Below, in pieces: positions 1 to 5,448 of a DNA stretch of 5,557 nucleotides (positions within the stretch are counted from its first letter, which is position 1; every line of letters begins with the position of its first letter). The notes under the pieces were generated by a model that worked only from the letters and a program-made list of their open reading frames with translations, searched no databases and was not told the origin of the DNA. Source of the DNA: Ga0077536 sp043744805 (GTDB lineage: Bacteria > Pseudomonadota > Gammaproteobacteria > Ga0077536); contig JAYTTZ010000224.1 in assembly GCA_043744805.1 (NCBI GenBank), forward strand, positions 1 through 5,557, in the 5' to 3' direction. The position numbers were made by a program, and so were the translations under genes.

Positions 1-1
1 T

Positions 2-118
2 CGGGTGGACAACATGCCCTATGGCGGCGTGAAGGACTCCGGCCTCGGCCGCGAAGGCGTGACCTTCGCGATGGAGGACATGACGGAAATCCGCAACCTC
101 GTGTACCGGATGCCCTGA
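2..118 (+). CDS. NAD(P)-dependent aldehyde dehydrogenase, C-terminal fragment (5' end outside window)
   Basis: Reading from base 2 gives 38 codons and a TGA stop at 116-118. The peptide carries PYGGVKDSGLGREG followed by AMEDMTEIRNLVYRMP. This is the conserved C-terminal segment of the aldehyde dehydrogenase superfamily, in which the P-x-GG-x-K-x-SG-x-GRE-G stretch lies near the end of the catalytic subunit and the last strand helps subunit association. The family oxidises aldehydes to carboxylates with NAD+ or NADP+ in the cytoplasm. The MEDMTEIR tail resembles the branch containing lactaldehyde, phosphonoacetaldehyde and succinate-semialdehyde type enzymes, but the substrate cannot be decided from 38 residues. 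The catalytic Cys and Glu lie upstream of the window. The gene converges on the RTX gene. Confidence 0.93.
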   Translation, partial: RVDNMPYGGVKDSGLGREGVTFAMEDMTEIRNLVYRMP

Positions 119-137
119 GACGCGAGCGCGGGTGATG

Positions 138-162
138 GCGCGCGAGCACTGTGCTCGCGCGC
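138..162. terminator. Strong GC-rich stem-loop after the aldehyde dehydrogenase gene
   Basis: A perfect 12-bp inverted repeat, GCGCGCGAGCAC (138-149) and GTGCTCGCGCGC (151-162), has a single central T at 150. In RNA the innermost pairs would open to form a small loop. It starts 20 bases after the aldehyde dehydrogenase stop and lies between convergent genes, as expected for a transcript-end structure. Only TTG follows the stem, so it lacks the U-tract of a classical intrinsic terminator. It may instead protect the 3' end or work with the second hairpin at 199-223. Confidence 0.45.
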
Positions 163-198
163 TTGCCCCGCTTGCGCATGCAGAAATGACCAACCCGA

Positions 199-223
199 CC
201 CCTCTTCCGCGCGGCGAGAGGGG
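199..223. repeat. CCCCTCT/AGAGGGG hairpin, REP-like, in convergent intergenic region
   Basis: CCCCTCT (199-205) pairs perfectly with AGAGGGG (217-223). Inside it, CCGC (207-210) and GCGG (211-214) extend the stem with a small bulge. From memory, dispersed hairpins of the form CCCCTCTCCCGC...GCGGGAGAGGGG are common between genes in Xanthomonadales-like genomes, so this is probably one copy of such a repeat. Its position, between the ends of two convergent genes, also suits a bidirectional terminator or mRNA 3'-end stabiliser. Copy number cannot be judged from this window. Confidence 0.5.
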
Positions 224-291
224 CGACGTGGCGTCGCTAACTGATGTGGTAGACGCCAATCCGACGGGCGGGGAGACACGCCCAGCGCGAC

Positions 292-2970
292 TCACACCAC
301 CAGGAAATCGCCGGCCACCAGCGCCGCCGGATGCGTGCTCACGCCCAAGGTCGCAAACTGCACCGGATCGCTGCCAACATCGCTGCCGTCCGCGTCGTAG
401 TACACCGCGCCCGTGCTGGTGTTGTAGATGATCCGGACATCCGCCGTGCTCGCCACGCTCGGCGTGCCGGATTCAAAGGCCGCATCGCCCAGCGCACCGA
501 CTGAGAGTGCGGTGAAAATCGCGTGGTCGAGCTGCAGCGTATCGCCCCCTCCCACGCCACCGCCTTCGAAGTCCGTGAGGGTGTCGATGTTGGTGTCGCC
601 CAGCGCACTGGAGAAGCGGAAGACGTCCTCGCCGGCGTTGCCGGTCAAGGTGTCGTGGCCAAGCTTGCCGTCGAGCAGGTTCACCGCCGAGTCGCCGCCG
701 AGCGTGTCGCCTGCGCTGCCGCCAATGACGTTCTCGATGCCCACCAGCACGTCCTCGGCCACGCCACCGATCAGCGCGACCACGCGGCCTTCGATGCCGG
801 AGGAAGCGCTGGCATCCACGTTTTCGAACTCCACCAGCGAGGCATGGCCGATCGGCACGGGCGTGCTGCCCACCACGTGGTAGTTGAGGCTGCCCTCGGC
901 ACCCAGGGTCCAGGTACTCGTACCACCCCCGAGGAAAGTCTTCAGCGCCGGCGTGGGGCCGAAGCCGTTCTCATGGATGTCCACGAAATAAAGCGGAGTG
1001 GTGAAGGGATCGGCGTCCACGTTCGAGTTGCTGAAGCCGCTGCCGTAGGTCCCGCCGAAGTTGGAATCCCACACGGTGTTGTCGGTGAGATCGAGGCTGG
1101 TCGCCGCCGGCAGGGAAACCGAACTCTGGCCCTGGGAATCCACCGCGCCGAAGGTTTCCGCATTCACCTGGCCAAGCAGCGCCTTGATCTTCTCCACCAC
1201 CGGCACGACGCCGATGGTGGTGATGTTCGGGACGCGGTCCGACTGGCTGGTGGTGACGAACTCTTCTGCGCCCGCCGTGCCCGATTTCGCGCCGGTGACG
1301 ACCCACTGGAGGTTGGTGTTGCCGGCCCCGAACAGCGAGGTGAACAGCGGGTCGGTGGGGAAGATCCGGCTGGCCGCCGCGTTCTCGCCGGAGGCGAAGA
1401 AAGTGCTTGCGAGTACGCCCAGATCGCGCAGGTAGCCCTGGCCGGTGATGGTGTCCCACACCGTGAGGAAAAGATCGCTGCTGCCCGAGGCGGGCGACAG
1501 GATTTCGCCCGTACCGCCGGGTGCGCCAACCGGTCCGGGCCGCACCAGCTGGTCGTTCCAGCCCGTGGGCGTGATGACGACATAGTCTTCCGCGGCCGTG
1601 GTGCTGCTCGGTTCGCCGGTATCGAAGAAGCCGGGCGAAATCGAGCTGCCCGCTTCCGGTCCGTCGACCCACCGGAAGGTGCCTTCCGTGGTGGCGTCCG
1701 ACAGGCCAATCCATGCGGTGTGCGGCGCGCCGCCTACCGGGTTAACGAGGTTGTCCTGGACGGCCGTGTTTTCCGCAGCGGAAGTCAGGGTGGCCAGGTG
1801 GCCGGCGACGCCCCGGAAGGTCAGTTCGCCAGCCACAGCCTGGGCCGCATCGAAAGCTTTCGTGGTGTCGGTCAAGAGGTAGGCGTTCTTCTGGTCGCCG
1901 ACACCGGAGGCGCGGATGAGGTAGGTCTTGCCGCCCTCGGTGAAGAGGCCTTCCGCGAGCGGCGTGCTGGCGGACAGCTGGACGAAGACGGGCTCGCTGC
2001 GGTCGCTGTAGTCGGCGGTATCGCTGCCGCTGCCGCCGTTCAGGGTGTCGGCGCCGAGGCCCCCGTTGAGCACGTCGTCGCCGTCGTTGCCCACCAGGAT
2101 GTCGTCGCCCGCAAGGCCGGCGAGGACGTTGTTGCCACCGTTGCCGTTGAGGATGTTGTTCGCCGTGTTGCCGGTGCCGTTGAGATTGTCGGTACCGGTG
2201 AGTTCGAGGTTCTCGACGTTGGCCGCCAAGGTATGGTCGACGCTGGCCTTGACGAGATCCGTGCCCTTGTCCTGCGCCTCGGTCACCACGTCGCCGGCGC
2301 TGTCGACGACGTAAGTGTCGTTGCCCGCACCGCCAATCAAGGTGTCATTGCCGGCGCCACCGTCCAGCACGTTGTTACCGCTGTTGCCCGTGATGCGGTT
2401 GCTCTGCGCGTTGCCGGTGCCATTGAGGTTGGCGGTGCCCTTGAGCAGCAGGTTTTCGAGGTAGGCGCCCAGGGTCCAGTCGATGCTCGACTGGACCGTG
2501 TCCGTGCCCTGGCCGGTGCTCTCGGTCACCACGTCGAGCGCGTTGTCGACGTGGTAGGTGTCGTTGCCCGCGCCGCCCTTCAGGGTGTCCGCGCCCGTCT
2601 TGCCGTCCAGCACGTTGTTGCCCGAGTTGCCCACCAGTACGTTGGCGAGCGTGTTGCCGTTGGCATTGAGGCTGGTGCTGCCCGTCAGGGTGAGGTTCTC
2701 GACGTTGGCCGCCAAGGTGTAGCTGACGCTGGATCTGACGAGGTCGGTGCCCTGCTTTGCTAGTTCCACCACCACGTCACCGGTGTTGTCGACGATATAG
2801 GTGTCGTTGCCGAGACCGCCCTTCAGGGTGTCCTTGCCGCCGCCGCCGTCCAGGGTGTCGTTACCGGCGAGGCCGTTCAGCAGATCGTCTCCCAGCAGGC
2901 CCAGGATGACATCGGCGGCGCTGCTGCCGTTCAGCGTGTCCTTGCGGGCGGTGCCCTTGATCGTGCTCAT
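292..2970 (-). CDS. RTX calcium-binding protein with C-type-lectin-like domain, probable type I secretion substrate
   Basis: 892 residues. ATG at 2970-2968 is preferred because GAGGTG (2976-2981) sits 5 bases upstream and RTX sequence begins at once. The frame stays open to 3315, but the extra residues are unlike any RTX sequence. Residues 14-320 hold RTX nonapeptides (GGxGxDxLx type, e.g. LAGNDTLDG, GGLGNDTY, GGAGNDTL), which in this family bind Ca2+ and fold as beta-rolls after export. They include three 81-residue modules. Residues 349-474 look like a C-type-lectin-like domain: GHLATLTSAAEN, AWIGLSD, EGTFRWVDGPEAG, GEP and GWND. Residues 475-703 are unassigned. Residues 734-892 carry more RTX repeats, the GEDVFRF...DTLTDF...GDTLQLD pattern and NTSTGAVYYDADG. 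The end, DFLVV, is an acidic residue followed by hydrophobic ones, as in type I (ABC exporter) signals. There is no Sec signal peptide and no cysteine. A role as Ca2+-dependent surface or secreted adhesin is inference. No exporter genes are in view. Confidence 0.9.
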   Translation of the reverse strand: MSTIKGTARKDTLNGSSAADVILGLLGDDLLNGLAGNDTLDGGGGKDTLKGGLGNDTYIVDNTGDVVVELAKQGTDLVRSSVSYTLAANVENLTLTGSTSLNANGNTLANVLVGNSGNNVLDGKTGADTLKGGAGNDTYHVDNALDVVTESTGQGTDTVQSSIDWTLGAYLENLLLKGTANLNGTGNAQSNRITGNSGNNVLDGGAGNDTLIGGAGNDTYVVDSAGDVVTEAQDKGTDLVKASVDHTLAANVENLELTGTDNLNGTGNTANNILNGNGGNNVLAGLAGDDILVGNDGDDVLNGGLGADTLNGGSGSDTADYSDRSEPVFVQLSASTPLAEGLFTEGGKTYLIRASGVGDQKNAYLLTDTTKAFDAAQAVAGELTFRGVAGHLATLTSAAENTAVQDNLVNPVGGAPHTAWIGLSDATTEGTFRWVDGPEAGSSISPGFFDTGEPSSTTAAEDYVVITPTGWNDQLVRPGPVGAPGGTGEILSPASGSSDLFLTVWDTITGQGYLRDLGVLASTFFASGENAAASRIFPTDPLFTSLFGAGNTNLQWVVTGAKSGTAGAEEFVTTSQSDRVPNITTIGVVPVVEKIKALLGQVNAETFGAVDSQGQSSVSLPAATSLDLTDNTVWDSNFGGTYGSGFSNSNVDADPFTTPLYFVDIHENGFGPTPALKTFLGGGTSTWTLGAEGSLNYHVVGSTPVPIGHASLVEFENVDASASSGIEGRVVALIGGVAEDVLVGIENVIGGSAGDTLGGDSAVNLLDGKLGHDTLTGNAGEDVFRFSSALGDTNIDTLTDFEGGGVGGGDTLQLDHAIFTALSVGALGDAAFESGTPSVASTADVRIIYNTSTGAVYYDADGSDVGSDPVQFATLGVSTHPAALVAGDFLVV
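2104..2832 (-). repeat. Three tandem 81-residue (243-base) RTX modules within the RTX gene
   Basis: Residues 47-127, 128-208 and 209-289 line up without gaps. Each starts DTLxGG(x)G(ND)TY with GNDTY at residues 54, 135 and 216. Each then runs xVD(N/S)xxDVVxE, GTDxVxSSVxxTLxxxxENLxLxG, LNxxGN and GN(S/G)GNNVL. The spacing is exactly 81 residues, so the DNA repeats with a 243-base period (modules at 2590-2832, 2347-2589 and 2104-2346). This is a known RTX style in which a nonapeptide run alternates with a linker of about 60 residues. The copies have diverged, so they look old rather than freshly duplicated. Confidence 0.88.
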
Positions 2971-3422
2971 GCCTGCACCTCGCGGGAAACACGGTGGCGA
3001 TGGGGGCCTGGCGCGCGGGCCGGGGCTGCTGGTGAAAACTGCTGACGCATTGGGCTCACTCCGTAAGGATGGGGACGCTGATGGCCGCAGCGACGAGGCA
3101 CTTCTCGCGGCCAGTGTCGTGGTGTTCGAAAAGCCGGTGAACCGTCCCGGGACGGTCCTGCTGCAGTGCGTCCGGTGGTCCGGCAGGCCTGGTCTGGGGG
3201 CAGCAGGGACGCCGTTCCAGATCGGGTGCCGTGATGCCGTGCGGGGCTGTTGCAGCTTTGATACCAGGTGCTGAATTCGCCACATTCCCGCTTGAACACG
3301 GCCCCTTTTTCGCAAGGACGACGCGCCGCGCCGCGTGGGATTCCCGCAGTCCCGCCGCCCTTGCCAGCCTGATTGCAGGGGCTTCTGGCATAGCTCATTC
3401 GCTGGGCTGCCGGGGCCATCTG
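2971..3422 (-). promoter_or_regulatory. 452-base gap between the two - strand genes; likely RTX leader and promoter region
   Basis: No convincing gene is present in this stretch on either strand. The RTX ribosome-binding site, GAGGTG, is at 2976-2981. A perfect 16-bp palindrome lies at 3141-3156. I see no convincing -35/-10 pair on the - strand and no U-tract terminator after the upstream gene. Only a weak imperfect stem occurs there (GCCAGCC at 3363-3369 against GGCTTCTGGC at 3380-3389). The length of the gap suggests the RTX gene has its own promoter rather than relying on readthrough from the binding-protein gene, but this is inference. Confidence 0.4.
3141..3156. promoter_or_regulatory. 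Perfect 16-bp palindrome, candidate operator upstream of the RTX gene
   Basis: ACCGTCCCGGGACGGT equals its own reverse complement over 16 bases with no spacer. It lies about 170 bases upstream of the RTX start and outside any accepted gene. A dyad with no loop is more like a binding site for a dimeric regulator than an RNA hairpin. I do not recognise the motif as belonging to a specific regulator family, and chance in GC-rich DNA is possible. Confidence 0.3.
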
Positions 3423-5078
3423 CTATTGCGGCGAGGGATAAAGCAGCACCGAAGGACCCACGCTCTTCAAGGTCCCCGAGATCTGCTTCGAATTCGGGTT
3501 GATGGGATTGGCGAGCACCCCTGCCGCCGTCGGTACCGCCGTCGAGGGCACGTAGGCACTGCCGTTCACCGTGTCCACGCTGGGCGTGGAAGTCAGGAAG
3601 CCGCCGCCCCAGTAGCTCGCCGGATCGCCGGAGATGAGGTTGACCTGCAGGTTCTCATCCACCGGACCGAGCAAGCCGGGATTGTTCAGGCCGCGGGCGA
3701 GCGCGCCCGCGAGATATTGGGTGCCGACCGGCCGCGTCTTGAGGTAGTTGGTGTTGTAGACCACTGAGTTCGTGCACCAGGTCGCCGGGTAGCTGCCGTT
3801 GACCACGTTGACCAGGCTTGGCGAGGCGCCGTTCACACGGATGAAGCGATAGGCGTTGGTGCGATCCGTCGGACTATTGGTGATGTTGAGATTGGGCTTT
3901 TCGGTGCTGATGAGGCCAATCGCCCAGATATTGCCGGCCTGCAGGATCTTCAGGGTGTTCTGGTTGGCACCGGTGGTGGAGCCACTGAACACGTAGGGAC
4001 CGGTGGGCACGGTAGCGAGGCCAGTGGCTGAATCCCCCGCAGTGCCCGGCGCCCAGTTGAGGACGCCCTGGGTGAAATAGCCTTCCGTGGTGATCTGCGT
4101 ACCTGCACCCAGATCGCGGCGCACCACGAACACCTTGCTCTGGGCCGGCGCGCTGACCCCGGCGACCTGTGTCAGCGGCAAGCCCTGAGCGCCCACGCGG
4201 AAATCGCCCCAGTCGGTAATCGCCTGGGTGTAGAGCGCGTTGATCTGGGGCGCGGTCAGCGACGGCAAGTCCGCTTCCAGTTCGGATCCGGGAATGAGTC
4301 CCTGGGCGTGCTGGAGCGCATTGCGGAGTGCCTTGGTCACCACCATGCCCGTGACGAGATCCGCGATGGGGACGACGCCGGTCACCGCGTTGACATCGCG
4401 CTTGAGCACGGTGAAGGCGGCGATGGTGCTGCCGTCGGGGTTGGTCACCGTAGCCGAGGTCCTGCCGACGAACGCCGCAGGCTCCACGTTCGACATGCAC
4501 ACGTCGGGGCGCCGCGATTCCACGTTGCCGGCACCCAGGGCCGCGCTGAAGGTGATCTTCTGGAAAGTGATCGTCGAGCTTGCGCCCACCGTGGTCAGGA
4601 CTTTCACGCTGGCGGTCGTGCCTGCCGGCGAGATCTGGTTGGCCTTGATCCATTTGGGCGGCACGGTCCGGTTGGCGACGGACGCGGTGCACTGGATGGA
4701 ACCACCGACCGAAGCCTTGTGGATGGCGACCACCGTACCGTCGGGCACGTTGCTGAGCACGCCCAGGTTCGGATCGCTCAGGCTCGCCGGCAGCGGCGAG
4801 GGTGCGTTGGAGCCGCTGCTGGTGCGGAAGACATAGAGTCGGTGGTTGCCGTCCGAAGTGATGTATTCGGTCAGCGAGGACTTGCTGGGGTCCAGATCGT
4901 CGAGCTTGGCGATGCGCGCGATGGCCTGCTCAAGCAGGCCATCCACTTCGCCACCGCCGTTGATGTAAAGCTCGTAGGTGGGGACGCTGGCCAGGGTCTC
5001 GGGGTCGGCCAAGGCCGGTGCGCTGGCGGCGGCAAGCACCACCACCGCACACGACAAGAAAATCAGGCGGGAACTCAT
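3423..5078 (-). CDS. Exported PstS-like substrate-binding-fold protein
   Basis: 551 residues. ATG at 5078-5076 has GGAGAG at 5088-5093 nine bases upstream. The first 24 residues form a standard Sec signal peptide (MSSR, hydrophobic core, APALA then D25), with no lipobox. The mature protein shows motifs of a phosphate-binding-protein-like (PstS-type, class II periplasmic binding) family: YELYINGGGEVDG (35-47), LYVFRTSSGSN (81-91), VVAIHKASVGGS (116-127), DVCMSNVEPAAF (192-203), VRRDLGAGTQ (319-328, matching the GSGT ligand loop of PstS), IWAIGLISTEK (384-394) and YRFIRVNGASPS (410-421). At 551 residues it is much longer than a transport PstS (about 320-350). The mature part has three cysteines (130, 194, 435). 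No pst permease or ATPase gene is adjacent. A secreted or periplasmic binding protein is supported; phosphate as the ligand is not shown. The next gene on the same strand is the RTX gene, 452 bases on. Confidence 0.8.
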   Translation of the reverse strand: MSSRLIFLSCAVVVLAAASAPALADPETLASVPTYELYINGGGEVDGLLEQAIARIAKLDDLDPSKSSLTEYITSDGNHRLYVFRTSSGSNAPSPLPASLSDPNLGVLSNVPDGTVVAIHKASVGGSIQCTASVANRTVPPKWIKANQISPAGTTASVKVLTTVGASSTITFQKITFSAALGAGNVESRRPDVCMSNVEPAAFVGRTSATVTNPDGSTIAAFTVLKRDVNAVTGVVPIADLVTGMVVTKALRNALQHAQGLIPGSELEADLPSLTAPQINALYTQAITDWGDFRVGAQGLPLTQVAGVSAPAQSKVFVVRRDLGAGTQITTEGYFTQGVLNWAPGTAGDSATGLATVPTGPYVFSGSTTGANQNTLKILQAGNIWAIGLISTEKPNLNITNSPTDRTNAYRFIRVNGASPSLVNVVNGSYPATWCTNSVVYNTNYLKTRPVGTQYLAGALARGLNNPGLLGPVDENLQVNLISGDPASYWGGGFLTSTPSVDTVNGSAYVPSTAVPTAAGVLANPINPNSKQISGTLKSVGPSVLLYPSPQ

Positions 5079-5175
5079 GACGTTCGGCTCTCCATGGCAG
5101 GCGGGATCGGGGGTGTGGTTTCGGATGAGAAGTCGAGGCGGATTCTGGCGTGGGGCACTTTCACGTGGCGCTCCG

Positions 5176-5203
5176 TTGCTGGCCCCGGTGGCGCTGCCAG
5201 CAA
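5176..5203 (-). promoter_or_regulatory. Stem-loop in the leader of the PstS-like gene
   Basis: TTGCTGGC (5176-5183) and GCCAGCAA (5196-5203) form a perfect 8-bp stem around a 12-base loop. If transcription starts near 5230, this lies in the roughly 150-base 5' leader, about 100 bases before the ATG. No U-tract follows it on the - strand, so it is not an intrinsic terminator. It may stabilise the mRNA or may be chance. Confidence 0.3.
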
Positions 5204-5239
5204 GGCCCGATGGATTGGGATTTTTTCGTTATATTTGTT

Positions 5240-5269
5240 CATATATCCTAAAAGGAAAGCAATTGACAA
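5240..5269 (-). promoter_or_regulatory. Candidate sigma70-type promoter for the PstS-like gene
   Basis: On the - strand, TTGTCA (complement of 5264-5269) is a 5/6 match to the -35 box. After an 18-base spacer comes TATATG (complement of 5240-5245), a weak -10. A better -10, TATAAC, lies at 5228-5233 but has no -35 at usual spacing. The region 5219-5320 is strikingly AT-rich against its surroundings, as promoter DNA often is in GC-rich genomes. The predicted start is about 155 bases upstream of the ATG. Confidence 0.42.
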
Positions 5270-5273
5270 TTGC
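5259..5273. promoter_or_regulatory. Inverted repeat GCAATTG-A-CAATTGC over the -35, candidate operator
   Basis: GCAATTG (5259-5265) and CAATTGC (5267-5273) are exact reverse complements around a single A at 5266. The dyad covers the whole predicted -35 box of the PstS-like gene, the place where a repressor would block RNA polymerase. It does not resemble a Pho box (direct CTGTCAT repeats), so PhoB control is not supported by this site. The regulator is unknown. Confidence 0.4.
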
Positions 5274-5351
5274 CGATCCCTGGGATGCGTAAATAGGCAC
5301 TGGTATGCCACTTAAAAGATAATGGCTGACGGGCGCTGTGGACCGGATCCA

Positions 5352-5448
5352 GGCGACGGAGTGAAGCTCAATGAAGCTCAGCGGCCACCTGGATGAAGAC
5401 GGCTACTTCTGGTGCCACCGACGCGGTGATGACGTCATCACGAGTTAG
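5352..5448 (+). pseudogene. Remnant of an AMP-forming acyl-CoA/acetyl-CoA synthetase
   Basis: Bases 5352-5369 read GDGVKL, and 5392-5445 read DEDGYFWCHRRGDDVITS in a different frame. Together they match the conserved hinge region of ANL-family acyl-CoA synthetases, usually TGD-x4-DEDGYFWxxGRxDDVI(T/N)S. The four residues GVKL after GD give exactly the family spacing if the 22 bases 5370-5391 are treated as an insertion, and those 22 bases cause the frameshift. The insertion starts with a near-copy of its left flank (GTGAAGCTCA then ATGAAGCTCA). The conserved Gly of the GR motif is replaced by Arg. A TAG (5446-5448) then stops the frame where the repeat element begins. Nothing upstream restores an intact gene. 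The 25-codon ORF from ATG 5371 is therefore probably a fossil, not a small protein gene. Confidence 0.62.

Noticed and set aside
523..2763. Very long open frame (746 codons) on the + strand opposite the RTX gene
   Set aside because: It is the mirror of the RTX coding bias. The product is a monotonous run of Val/Ala/Gly/Asp/His with no recognisable domain, while the - strand frame has clear RTX and lectin motifs.
2104..2832. Regularly spaced DNA repeats that could suggest a CRISPR-like array
   Set aside because: The 243-base period is in frame with the RTX protein, the copies are diverged, and both repeat and linker are coding.
2971..3315. Longer start for the RTX protein (ATG at 3315, 115 extra residues)
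   Set aside because: The extra residues are Arg/Pro/Ser-rich and unlike any RTX or signal sequence. The ATG at 2970 has a good GAGGTG ribosome-binding site and starts directly with RTX-type sequence.
5049..5051. Cys at residue 10 of the PstS-like protein as a lipoprotein attachment site
   Set aside because: The preceding F-L-S does not match a lipobox, the hydrophobic segment lies after the Cys, and a normal signal peptidase I site (ALA, residue 24) is present.
5075..5311. Small - strand ORF (78 codons) whose TGA overlaps the PstS-like ATG as ATGA, possibly a coupled leader peptide
   Set aside because: Its start lies upstream of the predicted promoter, its product is an unremarkable basic peptide, and no ribosome-binding site was evident. 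The ATGA overlap is noted but is likely chance.
4308..5315. Open frame of 335 codons on the + strand across the PstS-like gene and its promoter
   Set aside because: It is antisense to a well-supported gene, has no recognisable domain, and runs through the AT-rich promoter region.
5079..5330. Pho box expected for a PstS-like gene
   Set aside because: I found no pair of CTGTCAT-like direct repeats at 11-base spacing in the promoter region on either strand.
5426..5441. Perfect 16-bp palindrome GTGATGACGTCATCAC
   Set aside because: It falls on the codons for the conserved GDDVIT motif of the synthetase remnant, so the symmetry is explained by coding sequence rather than an operator.
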